This document shows, one piece after another, positions 1-11,049 of a stretch of 64,000 bases of DNA. A program made the translations under genes and the position numbers. Position 1 is the stretch's first letter. Each line of letters begins with the position of its first letter. The notes under the pieces were generated by a model. The model did not search any database and was not told the DNA's origin. It saw nothing but the letters and a program-made list of their open reading frames with translations. The stretch covers positions 496,001 through 560,000 of the forward strand of contig WION01000015.1 in the NCBI GenBank assembly GCA_015039365.1, in the 5' to 3' direction. Source of the stretch: Amanita rubescens (lineage: Eukaryota > Basidiomycota > Agaricomycetes > Agaricales > Amanitaceae).

Positions 1-840
1 AATTCGCAAATGACGCTCTACTAACCACCATGTATGATCTCTAATTACCTCAGTGATCAGAAGGTCTAATTCGTCCCTTCTTTCCCCTCAGGCTTCCCAT
101 GATGCCTTCTCAAATCGACGTTTCCCAGCAACCGTTACCCCCACAAACTCTTCAACCCATACTATGCTTCGTGTCTATGCAGTCCTGTTCGTACCCTCAG
201 CTGCTATTACTTGTTGTCTCCACTCATCATTGAAAGCACCACCACCGGTAGCACTAGCAACAACCAGAGTGAGACGACTTGCTCCGTGCCTATGCTGAGC
301 GTAAGACGTCTGGTGGCGTCAAGCGTTCCTCCTCTCCTACCGACAGTAACGAGCTGCTTCTATCATGGTACAGGTACAACACAAGGCAAAGGATGCAGAT
401 TATATGACGCAGCGGAGAAATACGATCGTCCCGAGTCAGGCGCTGCCACTCTCATGCCCACTGGCATATGCGCAACAGACTAACCCTCTTCTTTTACTAC
501 ATGCCCCGCGCCCATCCATTACCCTAAACTGGTTTTGCTGTATGGATGTCCCTTTTTATGTTGATTTGTCGCTCAAAGTCTCTCTTTCTCAGATTTAAAT
601 CTGGCATGGTGCTGGGGAGCCGATGCTGTACTGATGACTGTCCGGCGGGTTTCACTGAAGCGCTTGGTGGGGGCGAGACGATATAGTCGTAATCAACGAG
701 AGATGGGGGGAGTTCAAGTCGTACGATATTGTTATTTCAGACAAGTGCGTATATATGCGTGTTCATTCCCTGATGATCATCGAGAAGTAACCCCCTCCGT
801 GCGTCGCGTCGCATTACGTGTAAGGTTCCCCAATCTTTAA
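1..840. other. no gene recognised
   Basis: Only short overlapping reading frames are present and none resembles a known protein. The stretch may include the end of a gene lying outside the window, but no domain or convincing splice pattern was seen. Confidence 0.4.
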
Positions 841-1400
841 AAAGAACAATAGACCAAGCTAGAGTCGACGTCGCCCGCCAAGTTCAGAGCACGATAAGCA
901 ATGAAGCACAATTCTGATGCTGCGAGCCGCACAAGCGTAAACGGATTGGATCCGCTCACTGCAGCGCTCGCTTCTCCCATATCTTTGTAGAGCTCAACGT
1001 ACTCCTTCAGCCACGAAATTGTCATGTTGGCGCCCACGTGGATTGGAATAACCTCTCAAATGATATCTATACGCGTTGTCGGAATAGTGTGGATGAAATA
1101 TGCGGAAAAACTCACAACGAAGCCTCTCTTGACTCTCGGATTTGCTGTGACTCTGATATGCCCAGAGTCGTTTTCAGAATCGGAGCAGGATCCGGAAGGC
1201 GGACGCTTGTCTTTGAGCTTAACATATAGCTGATCCTCTCTCTACTTGTTGGTCAACACGTCCTTGCGTTCAAAACCGGGTGCTTCGAATCACGCTCCGA
1301 AGTTTGCAAGGAACACACCCCCTCGCGGTCTTTTGTTTAACGGGCGGAACATTTCATAGGACGCTCTCCTACACAAAAATTGACCTTGCGCCCAGAAAGC
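840..1400 (-). repeat. dispersed repeat A, copy 1 (partial)
   Basis: About 550 bp that is colinear with 9850-10420. The shared blocks include the stretch around 889-1012, the stretch around 1060-1190 and the stretch 1265-1390. Read on the minus strand, both copies encode a similar peptide (LLKE/WLKE-YVELY, then PFTLVRLA, then ELCFIAYRA) broken by stops. This is a decayed copy of a multicopy gene or element that I could not identify. The stretch from 1400 to 1815 that follows holds nothing recognisable. Confidence 0.6.
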
Positions 1401-1814
1401 CTCAACTATATGTTTTCATCGTTTGCTTACTTGTATATCCGTTGTTGGAAGAATTGAATGCTGCCTTCAGGGTTGACAAAATGGAGATGTCAATCTTTTG
1501 TTGACGCAGCATGCCACTACTTAGCTGGGATGAAACGCTGATCAGCGATCTCTCCACATCGCATGTCGTTTCGCTGACGCAAGGCTTTGTTCTTTCCGGA
1601 AAAAAAAGAGAAATTTTATCTCCATTTGATTGGATGAGAACTCCAAAGCCAGTTCAAGTAGTATGCGTACCTCCTAGTCTACTATACAAGCAAAAATAGA
1701 TGTCGTAGAAATCATAGCTGTCATCATCATAAAGAGAGAAAAATATGTTCGCATTGTTCAAGACGTGGGAGCACGAGACCGGACGTAGGTTGGTGGGGAT
1801 GAGGCAGGGAGCAC

Positions 1815-3065
1815 TTATGGTGCCGCGGGTGCATAGTAGTATGTTGGCGTAAAACCATAATTGTTAAAAGCAGGTTTTCGCGGTCCGCGATGTCTGATAA
1901 GCGTAGGGTGGGCTACCCCAGTGGAATTTGGGATGAGATGGCGACGGGGGGAATAAGACTGATGGTAGGAGTAATCAGGTCCGGGCGGAGGTTGGGGAGA
2001 ATAAGACTGATGGTAGGAATAATCAGCTCTGGGCGGCTGCGGTGGCGGCCGCCGGTTGCTGCGCGCGCCGCCAGCAGCCAAGAACTGTCCCATCGTCGGA
2101 TTGGAACGCCTGCGAGGCCATATCTCTTCCTCTTCCTTGTCCAAAGTATCGTACACCACATCTTCCTCGTCCTCGTCCTCGTTCTCCGATGTCGGATCAG
2201 AATACACGCGGCTCCACATCTCTTCCATTTTCTTGTCCCAGTTAATACCAACCGCATCACCATTTCCACCCGACAGAGTAACCCTGTCGCAGTGTCTTTT
2301 GTTCATGTTGAGTATATACTGTCGAAAATCCTTGTAACTCTCCCTCTGAAAGCTCTGAAAAAAAAAAGATAATATTAATACGTCATCTCTTAATCAGAAC
2401 TTGAGTAATATCATCCTCACATTCGTCTTTTGAAACTTAATCGCAATACACCTCCTGAGCTCCTGGGTCCCACTATTCGTCGCTTCGATCAGGATGTCAT
2501 CAATCTCAGGTCCTGGAAGGCTGCCAAGGTCGTTTCTCGGTGGTTTGTGAATGCGGCAATATTGGTGCAGGAAGAAATGGCGGGCGATGAGTAGCGTGAG
2601 AGTGCGTGCAAAGAAGTAACAGTTAAACTCCCTCAACGTGTATTGCTCGGATTCGGGGTCCATGCGGATGGCATTGCAGATAGCAAAAACCGTATACAAG
2701 TCAGGCTTTGGTTCAGCCCGATGGAAATGCAGGTCAATCTTCTTATTCGCCTCGAGGCACAACGGTGGACCCGATTGGTTGAGATTAGGAGTAATGGTAT
2801 CCTCTGCCCCGCAGCCACCTAACTTGGAGGTGATATTCGCTCCTTCTGAAGGTCGCCGTTCGATGCGATACTGCTTTGCCCCCGGAGAGTCAGCTGTCAT
2901 ATGGAGGATGACAAACTCGTGTCTTGCTGGCTCCTCGTTTGCCTTCCAGAGTTCGAGACGGTCAAAAGAAAGGTTGGGATAACATTCGTAGATATCATCA
3001 TCTATTGGGATAGATGACCCGTCGCGCGGGCGTGTGGTGGATGAGGACACTCCTACTAAGGGCAT
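1815..3065 (-). CDS. uncharacterised fungal protein, two exons
   Basis: The model joins 3065-2421 and 2354-1815 across a 66-bp intron (gtgagg donor, polypyrimidine tract and cag acceptor), giving about 394 residues. I start at the ATG at 3065 because no ATG is seen further upstream in this frame. The first half is folded-looking, with YECYPNLSFDRLEL, RHEFVIL, YRIERRP and YTLREFNCYFFA. The second half is low-complexity: an acidic run (NEDEDEED), then proline/tyrosine repeats of the type DYSYHQSYSP, and a tail rich in Tyr and Pro. I recognise the overall pattern as one recurring in Agaricomycete genomes but know no function. A His (RHEF) followed much later by a Cys in an NC-x-F-F context recalls permuted papain-like proteins, which is only a suggestion. 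It lies between two halves of repeat A and next to a copia fragment. Confidence 0.6.
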
Positions 3066-3394
3066 CGTTAAAAGTGAAAGGGGTGCGGTCAACAGAGAGT
3101 TGCTATTGGCAGTGCCTGCGAAGCTTGAAGCTTTAAGCTTCCCCGTCAGTGAACCCTGTGTCCTAGTGAGTGGCTTGGCTTGGAGCTCCAGCCGGTGTAG
3201 CGCGGTTAGGAAGGGTTAGGACCTAACTGAGTTTGAACTGACTACTGCTTTTAGTAACTGGGAGATTCGCTGACAGCCAACACGCAGACCGCAGACCATG
3301 CCGTATGATACAGGGGGTTAGGTTTTGAGATGCATTAGGGCTTACCTTGTATTCCTCGTGTTTCATAAGTTTTGACCTGGCAGGAAGAATTCAC

Positions 3395-3935
3395 GCCGGG
3401 CTTAAATAGAGATAAGCCTCATTTCGTCTGTAGGGCAATAGGAAATAGAGGGAATGTCGTTATTAACAACTTCACGAACGAAGTGGAAGCGGGCATCGAT
3501 ATGCTTTGTACGCATGTGAAAAGTTGAGTCCTTGGAGAGGACTATTGCACCATGATTGTCGCAGAAGAGTGGGATTGAGTTGGTGATTGGGTTGAAGAAT
3601 GGTGAGAGCTCGGAGTGGAGCTTGCGATGCCAAAGTAATTCTTTTGTTGTGTTGCTTCTTGGAACTCCAGGATATGGCCCCATTCTCATGGAATATCCCA
3701 GTCGGCGTCCATGTAGCCACAGAGTTTCCGTTCCGCCAAGTACGAGTCACTTCTCACGGGTTGCCTTAAGGTTTCGGATAGCTCGGCGAGCAGCGTCGAG
3801 GAGAGTTTTCGATGTGGATCGTCGAGATACCGTGATAAGGTCCCGATGGTGTAAGCGATATCCGCGCGTGACACTGAGCAGCAGAGTAGCGCGCCGATCA
3901 TCTCTCTACACTTGGATTGTTCTCGCCTAGTTTGG
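3395..3935 (-). mobile_element. Ty1/copia retrotransposon fragment (RT end and RNase H), decayed
   Basis: Three minus-strand frames together carry the usual order of a copia polyprotein C-terminus: a piece with RADIAYTIGTLSRYL, then GYMDADW, then GAISWSSKKQ, then KELLWHRKL, LFCDNHGAIVLSK, FHMRTKHIDARFHFVRE and YCPTDEM. The pieces lie in different frames, so the element is frameshifted and cannot make protein. No long terminal repeats were seen in the neighbourhood. Confidence in the family is high because the DN-x-GAI and RTKHID blocks are characteristic. Confidence 0.85.
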
Positions 3936-4184
3936 TAGGCGATACGTGAGGTGTACCAGGTGTGAGGTCAATTCCGATCGGAGTTGAGATGTCGCGACTG
4001 GTAGAGTCTCCTTTTGGCGTTATTGACACTATATAGGCCGTTATTCGATACGGGGGAATGGCTGATGATTCGTCGTGTGGGCTTGGGTGTAATAGTGCAT
4101 ATATTTTCAAAGACGAGTAGAAGTCGGACTTCAACGGAAACACGGCTCTGACTACCATCGAATGTGTTCACGTAACGACACCAG

Positions 4185-5110
4185 TGTGCAAGGAACACAT
4201 CCCCTCGCGGTCTCTTGTTTAACGGGCGGAACATTTCATACGACATTCTCGGCTCTCCTACAAAAAAGTTGTCCTTGGTACTAGCTGTTAACACGTTAGC
4301 GAGTGTACGTACCCTGGCAGTTTTTAACAACATTCGAGTCTCTGCCTCGTCCACTTCTTATCCCTTTCTCTTGTCCTTCCCTTTCTTCTTCTCCTGTTCC
4401 TTCCGACTTTGGCCAACCTGAACCGCACGAGCCTTCTTCAACTCTCCCAACTCTGCCTTCGCCCGGTCAACTGAGTGATCGAGGACATCATTATGCGCCG
4501 CAGGCTCGTTTCTCGCTGGGCCTATACCCAAATCGCGATTGTGACGCTGAACATCCAATAGTTGTGGGTGTATTGGCCTGAACTCTTGGATTGATGAGAC
4601 TGATGTAGCGTATCAAAGTTTGGAATGAGGTGCATGTGATGCAACGGTTTGATCATGGACACACCTCCAGATTTTCCGAACTAGTATGTTGAAGTCGAAC
4701 GTAGCTACGTAGCAAGATTCGGCCGCTCTCCTTGCATCACAGTTTCTTTCTGGACTTCCGGTGAAAAGGGAAATAAAAAAGAAAGCATTGCGCCAAATCT
4801 ATATCGTAACTCGCCTTGTCCAGTTTATTATCCACGGCCGGCGATTTCGTCCTAATTTTGTCTCTAGGCACACCGCCAGTCTCGAACAGTATTCCATCCA
4901 AAATACGGTGCCGGTGGTTCAACTTTGGAAGCCGAAACTGCGCGATGATGTCGCTGACCAACGTTGCAACCATCATAGCGCCACCACAACGGTGCGGAGT
5001 TCTGCGGAATTCCTCGGACGCGTTCGTCGACCTGCAGCGAAGACCAACCACAGCACCAGTTTCTCTGCGATAACTCTGGTCGAGGTTGCCAAATGGAGAA
5101 GGTATTCGGC
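4185..5110 (-). repeat. dispersed repeat A, copy 2 (partial)
   Basis: Matches 10337-10830 in two blocks: 4189-4360 against 10341-10505, and 4625-4960 against 10500-10810, with about 260 bp of extra sequence between. Minus-strand translation of both copies gives a similar peptide with RILDGILFE-x-GGVPRDK-x-RT-x-SPAV-NKL. The first 75 bp or so (4189-4260) also matches copy 1 at 1306-1380. The encoded protein is unknown. Confidence 0.6.
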
Positions 5111-5590
5111 GGCCACTTAAGCCAGCCAAACAATACTTTGGCTCTGCCAACAACATCAGCTCTGCCAGCCACCGCTCTAGCAACATTCACCGCAGTCACT
5201 CGCAATTCACTAAACAGCCACAGCCATTCCTTGACCCTCAACTATCACCACGCCAAGCCGTTCGCTGCATCCGAGACACTACTTAAGATAACCTGTATTT
5301 GCATATATCTATGTGCCTAGTAAATGCGGGATCGTATGCATGACAGGTCACATTCACAGGCGGAGTATGTGGCAGGTGTTGACAACGTTGAACTTCTCCA
5401 TGGCAACAAGCGTCACGTTGATAATTTTCTTGGCAGCCTAACATCATATATGTGGGTTGTCATCCTTAATGCTGTGCACACCATTCCAACTATCTAACAA
5501 GTCATCCTAATTGGACAGTGCCACAATTTGATGTACAGGGCCATAGGCCACACAACCCCGTATTATGATCTACCTGGCTCTTCATACTTT
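5110..5590. other. intergenic, nothing recognised
   Basis: Short frames only. This is the upstream region of the HsbA-like gene that follows. Confidence 0.4.
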
Positions 5591-5594
5591 GCGG

Positions 5595-5600
5595 TATAAA
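5595..5600 (+). promoter_or_regulatory. candidate TATA box of the HsbA-like gene
   Basis: TATAAA lies 82 bp before the ATG at 5682, a normal distance for a strongly expressed fungal secreted-protein gene. Only the motif and its spacing support it. Confidence 0.35.
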
Positions 5601-5681
5601 CCATCCCCACGGTCTTTCAATTCGTAACGAAGCATAAAGGTGTTCCTTAGGCCCCTCAGGCTTCAGTTTCAGAACCTCTCC

Positions 5682-6434
5682 ATGGTGAAACTCACTTCGA
5701 CCTCTATTCTTTTTCTTTTCGCGAGCCTCGTCGCCTACTACGCCTTTGCGCTTCCCCTCCTCCTCCGAGGCATCAATCAGCTTGAGAGTGATCTGGAGCT
5801 CTTCTTTGGGGATACTGATATCCTATCCGATTCAATAGCTTCCTTTAGCCCGGACCGTAGTCGGATGCAAACGGTGAGTGATTTCCAGTTACTAGAGCCG
5901 CGAATCCAAACCTCACTTCCATATGTTTCTTAGCACGTTCAGACTCTCCCCTCCGAGTTCGCGCTTACCAATAACGATCTCCAACAAGTGCATCGATGAT
6001 ATCAACGTGAGTAGTTCCGAAGCCAGAGGGCGGGCTTCGAATGCTTATCTGATTTCTTGTCATTGCTTTTTCGAATAACAGAAGATTAAAAGGATCAATA
6101 TCGTCGATGCAACTATAGTGCTCAAATTGATGCACGACTTTCAGCCTAGTATTACGGGAATGCTCAAGAATGTACGAAGTAAGAAATCTGCTTTTAAGCT
6201 TTTAAGAAACTGAACATGGTCTCCTTCATTTTGGGGGAGCTGGAAATGTTGCAAAGTGGCGTAGCGGGGTTGATGGGTGAGCTGACGAGAGCAGTTCCGG
6301 TTTGTAACTTCCTTTGTGACGCCAATTTCGCTGATAGCGGCAATTACCAGTCCCAATTTCAAGGCGAAGCAAGGAGCCTCCGGGCCAACATGGGGGCAGC
6401 ATTCCACAAGACGATTTCGCTTTTGGAGTCGTAG
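5682..6434 (+). CDS. HsbA-like (hydrophobic surface-binding protein A family) secreted protein, probably frameshifted
   Basis: The N-terminus MVKLTSTSILFLFASLVAYYAFA is a clear signal peptide, followed by an amphipathic helix (QLESDLELFF). Exon 1 is 5682-5873 with a gtgagt donor. A plausible second exon is 5943-5987 and a third starts at 6082; the latter carries INIVDATIVLKLMHDFQPSI then KKSAF, the order typical of HsbA proteins (helix, P-x-I, K-K-x-A-F). The next block, VSFILGELEMLQSGVAGL, is one base out of frame at about 6205-6215. A 51-bp intron (6300-6350) then leads to SQFQGEARSLRANMGAAF and a stop at 6434. HsbA proteins are secreted, helical and bind hydrophobic surfaces and cell walls. 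The frame slip has no good intron to explain it, so this may be a pseudogene; exon 2 is the least certain part. Confidence 0.55.
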
Positions 6435-7620
6435 AATAAGTACAAACCCCAGATTACAACTTTTCGTATTAATACAACGCGATATTGGTGTTATGATACG
6501 AGTGGGCTGAAACTGTTGGCCTTTCGACGACCGCAAAACCAACCGAAGCCCTTCAACTTTAGTGACACTTCGTGTAAGCGTGGGTTCTCCTCCAGTCTAT
6601 CGAACTCGAGGCTGAATTTGCGAGTCACGTCCCTCCACCTTTTTCCCAGCTCGGTGCACCTCGTAAATGCCAATTATCGACTGGTTTGCGCTCGTCTGCT
6701 TTGATCGCTTCCGCTCCGGCGACGTCAGTTCTGGCAACTCCAGCTTTGGTCACAACCGCACCGCTTTTCACAGCGAGTGCCATTTCTCCTTCCAAACTGA
6801 CGCCCCTCACCACTCCAGCGGCCAGCCAACACAACCTTCCTCACCGCCATTAGGCTCCTTCACACTACTTTAATTTTGCCCAACGCCCACAATACATGCA
6901 TACCCAGTCCCCCAACTTCGCCCACATCACCCTTCCACACCCTATTGGCACTATATGCGCCCTTTCCAACATCTATGATCGGAGATGTTATCTAAGACTA
7001 CATCGAAGCTAACACGGGCGCCGTAAAGATAAGCGATAACACTCGTACGCACGATAAAATCACATTAACGGATCCTCTTTGCAGCGTGTGGGATGATCGG
7101 ATCCATATGCCTCACCGTACGACGTTGAGTCAGAAACATACGTTCCTCTCCCCATTGGCGATGTGCATAAAAGAAGTTCAAGATGTTATGCTGGGTGACA
7201 AAGTGAATGTTGAAGGATTAAAACTAGATCCCGGATTTATAGAACGGCTGGCGTCGGGCAATTGATGGAGAAAAGAGCTCGCTGCGGTCAAGTTGAACCG
7301 GACAAGGAGCCAGGGGAGGAGTGTGCGAGACTCGGCATGGGGCGCGATCGTGTTCGGTTCATCTTTTTCACCTCCATATGCCAGACGCTCGTCACTGCCC
7401 CAGTCTATATGGTGCTCTTCTTGGTTGCACTGGTGGGGCATCCTTCCAGCGTGGCGTTGCATCTTATCTAGTGAGCCCGTGTTTTGTTATCATTGATGTT
7501 GTTTTAACACGATATCAACATGGGTACTATGGATGAGTGCGGCGAGCGCAATAACAGCTACGCTAGGCGATGGTAGAGGTCTGAATTGTGGGTACGTATC
7601 CTTGACCATATGTTATCTAT
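6435..7620. other. no confident gene
   Basis: Several short frames occur. A plus-strand stretch near 7080-7264 reads as protein-like ([19 protein letters not shown]) but matches no family I know and has no visible start exon. Confidence 0.3.
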
Positions 7621-7629
7621 CCGTCTACT

Positions 7630-7970
7630 TACCTCTGCTTATAGAACCCAAACCTTGTTCGTCTTCTGCGGACAGCTGAACGCCCTTGAAGCATTCTCGT
7701 GAATGATATGATATGGTCAGTCCATAATGTGCACTAATCTCACTTTTCCTTTTTCGTCGACGTAGTTCCGGCCTTCTTTGCTCGAGAATTTGAGTGGACA
7801 GCCGTTGTAGCAACGAAAAAAGTACCGTTCACCACAGCCTTTTTCAACGTCCAATCCAATTGCGCCACGTCGTCGGCGATAGGTGCTTGCTTGGTGTAAT
7901 TTGGGCGAGCACGCTCACCTTGTCCTTTTCCAATTTGATGTTGCAATAGAGTCTCGCGGATATCCCGCTC
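7630..7970 (-). pseudogene. scrap of mitochondrial DNA polymerase gamma (MIP1-like)
   Basis: The minus strand around 7900-7965 reads CNIKLEKDK, matching CNIELEQDK in the fragments at 42.5, 56.6 and 58.8 kb. Around 7760-7800 it reads YNGCPLKFSSKEG-x-NYVD, matching YNGFPLKYSSKEGWNYVD at 56.4 kb. Two separate parts of the gene are thus fused in about 200 bp, with frame breaks. It is far from the other fragments and too short to be functional. Confidence 0.55.
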
Positions 7971-8382
7971 ACAAAGATTCCACCGAGTCCTACTAGTTGG
8001 TGCCTAGAATGGCTCTACCGGTCTTGGTGATGAGGTTGGGGGAAGAATTTAGGAAGTTTGTTGATGATTTTCTGCTGCACGCTCCTCTAGAGGTGAGGGC
8101 TGAGAGGAGATCGACTAAAATCAATTAGAATAACGTGGTCACCGGTCGAGCAAATGTGCCAACTTACGAATGAAGATGGGAAAAGGATCCTACGAATCTC
8201 GGTCGGACTGAAAACTACTTTTAGCTTGAAAATGTTGTGTCTTGATAACAACACGGAACGATTGCTCGCATGGACGCCATTTCAATACGGATGTTTACTT
8301 GAACATCCAAATCGAGATGATTTTCGATCGCGCCGAAAGCGTGACGCTGAGCCTATCCTTGGCTTATATAATCATCTGCGCC

Positions 8383-9741
8383 ATGAAGACCCTCTTCAAC
8401 CTGCCCGTTGAGATCCTGGCTGAAATCCTGTGCGAATGCTCGGACAAGGTCATATTTCAGACTTGCAAAACAATCGCTGCAGTGGCATTTTCTACCTCAG
8501 TTCTTTGGACTTCTATTCGTCTTGGACCACAGCAATTCACCCCTGATGGACCCGATTTCCTTCGAGCACAAATCTTGCGTGCAAACGGTGCGCTACTTTA
8601 CGTGTCTGTGGGAACCATTATGGAGCAAACGGCAGAAGTTTCTGCAGTGTGCGGGGTTTTAGAGGAGTGTAATGGTCAAATCCGTGAATTCAAGCTCACC
8701 ACACGCACTGCCATGTTGGCGGGCAGCTTCGTCCATGCCGTCTTCCCGAACCTGAAGGGACCGCTTCCAACACTCGAGGTGCTTTCTATACTGTCAGAAC
8801 GTGAGTCAACTGGCAATCCGTTGGATGCTGTTTGGCCGCAATTGGACTTTGTGCTGGCGGATGCCACCATGATGTTTCCAAACCTGCGAGAGCTCCATAT
8901 CAATAGTTTTTGCGACACTGTGCCAATACTACCCCTTTCTGCCTCCTTCACCAATCTTAGTAGGCTCATTCTCAATGGATCGCATGGAAACGACATTCCT
9001 TCCGCTGGGCTCCTCGCGGCCCTCCTCCATTACACGTCACAGCTGGAATCCCTGTGGGTGAAGCACTATTTTTGGAAGGACTATGAAACCGTGAGCCCCC
9101 CTATTACTCAGAGCATGGTTAAGGGACAGTCGAACATATCGCCGGACATTCAGCTGCCAAGGCTGAAGCATTTGGCAGTGTCGATTCCTGGGCCAGCGTG
9201 CAACTTGATGGGGTGCATCACGGCACCTGCGCTGGAAGATTTACATCTGGACGGCTTGCGTGGACGAGAAGAAGACCCGGATTCGATTTTGTATGAATGG
9301 GCTGGTTGAGAGAAGAAACTGGTGTATGATGCACTGAAGCTCCTGGCATTGCGGTCCCAGGATGTGCGGCGGCTTGCGGTCACGAACGCATATTTGGCAC
9401 GAACTACATGGGAGTGGATAATGTGTGGAGAGGATGGGAGACAGCCGCCGTTCCGGAAGCTGGAGTATATTGCGCTACATCACTGGATATTGGGCACCCT
9501 TTGCACTCATTGGGGTTTCAATAACCGGTTGTTGAGGAAGTTTGCAAGCAGACCAATGATTCCGTTGAAAAGGCTTAGATTGGTGGACTGTGACTTTCCA
9601 TTGAGTGGACCTACTGTAGTAGAGGCATTTCGGGCATGTGGGGCAAAGGAGTTAAAATATAATGACGGTACACCTCAGTGGTGGCCTGAGGATAAGTGGC
9701 GCCTGAGGAGTTACAGACGGGGGTCTGTGGGAAAAGTATGA
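8383..9741 (+). pseudogene. F-box/LRR-type protein with an in-frame stop
   Basis: From the ATG at 8383 the frame begins with an F-box (LPVEILAEILCECS, then ILWTS-type ending at VLWTSIRLGP) and continues through leucine-rich blocks (LEVLSIL, LRELHI, LKHLAVS, LEDLHLDGL). A TGA at 9307-9309 ends it after 308 residues, but the same frame resumes directly with KKLVYDALKLLALRSQDVRRL, PFRKLEYIALHHW and LKRLRLVDCDFPL, and closes at 9741. F-box proteins of this kind are expanded in Agaricomycetes and are expected to act as SCF ubiquitin-ligase adaptors. The stop fits a CGA to TGA change. A truncated functional protein or a sequence error cannot be excluded. Confidence 0.65.
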
Positions 9742-9849
9742 TTCATTTGACCGCGAATGGTGGACTTATGGGCATGAAATCGATGCGATGGACAGTGAAG
9801 TATATTAGACACTCGGAACTCATCAGAAAAACTACATATTTTACTTCAG

Positions 9850-10830
9850 TAAGTTGATAAGCACGATAAGCAATGAAGCACAATTCTGCCAGCTGCACAA
9901 GCATAAACGGGTTGCATCCGCTCACTGTCACTTCTCCCAGATCGTTGTGGAGCTCAACGCACTCCTTCAGCAGCCCGTCACCAGCGGACAATAACCGCCT
10001 CTAAGTCCTCTTCATCATGTGGGACGACCTTCGTTTTTCGCATCGTCGACTGCCGCAGACGCGTTGACTTGGAAAGTAGGTGGTGTGGAGAATTCCACAA
10101 GTACTTCAGAGATAATGTATTAGTCTGGACTGCGGGATCGTGACCAAGTCAAATGATATCTATATGCGTTGTCGGAATAGGGCGGATGAAATATGCGGAA
10201 AACTCACACCGAAGCCTCTCTTGACGTTCAGATTTGCGGTGAGTGTGATATTCCTAGAGTCATTTTCAGAATCGGAGCAGGATCTGGAAGGTACGTCCTT
10301 ACGTTCGAAACTGGGTGCGTCGAATCACGCTCCGAAGTTTACAAAGAATACACCCCCTCGCGGTCTTTTGTTTAACGGGCGGAACATTTCGACATTCTCG
10401 GCTTTCCTACACAAAATTTGGCCTTGGTACTAGCTCAGAACACACGTTAGCGAGTGGCACATACCTTGGAAGTCTTTAACAACATTCGAGCTCTGCCTCG
10501 TGCATGTGATGCAACGGTTTGATTATGGACACACCTCCAGATTTTCCGAACTATGTTGAAGGCAAACGTAGCTACGTAGCAAGATTCGGCCGCTCTCCTT
10601 GTGTCACGGTTTCTTTCTGGACTTCCGGTGAAAGCCTGGGAAATAAAAAAGAAATCCATTGCGCTGAATCTATCATACTCACCTTGTCCATGGCCAGTTT
10701 ATTACCCACGGCCGGCGATATCGTCCTAGTTTTGTCCCTAGGTACACCGCCAATCTCGAACAGTATTCCATCCAAAATTCGGGGCCGTTGGTTCAACTTG
10801 ACCTGAAGCCAAAACTGCGCAATGAGCTGG
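9850..10830 (-). repeat. dispersed repeat A, copy 3 (most complete)
   Basis: Carries both the part seen in copy 1 (840-1400) and the part seen in copy 2 (4185-5110), in the same order. On the minus strand it contains RPRILDGILFEIGGVPRDK, CYVATFAFNIVRKIWR and ELCFIAYRAY, separated by stops and possible introns. Just upstream (about 10850-11044 minus) is a hydrophobic stretch, FVILSLLLTPIFSSLGP, that may belong to the same unit. No family was recognised. Confidence 0.6.
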
Positions 10831-11049
10831 CGAAAAACCGTTACTACGCCATCAGGGTCCTCATTGCACAGAGTGTTAACATTTTGATGACTCCTCCTGC
10901 CGGCAGAGTCAAACCTCTCAAAAGGATTTCAGCTTGAGGAGATCGAGGGGTAATCGAACAAGTAAACGGTCCGAGTGAACTAAAGATTGGGGTCAGGAGA
11001 AGCGATAATATAACAAATGTTGCACGATCAATGAATGCATCCATGGAGC

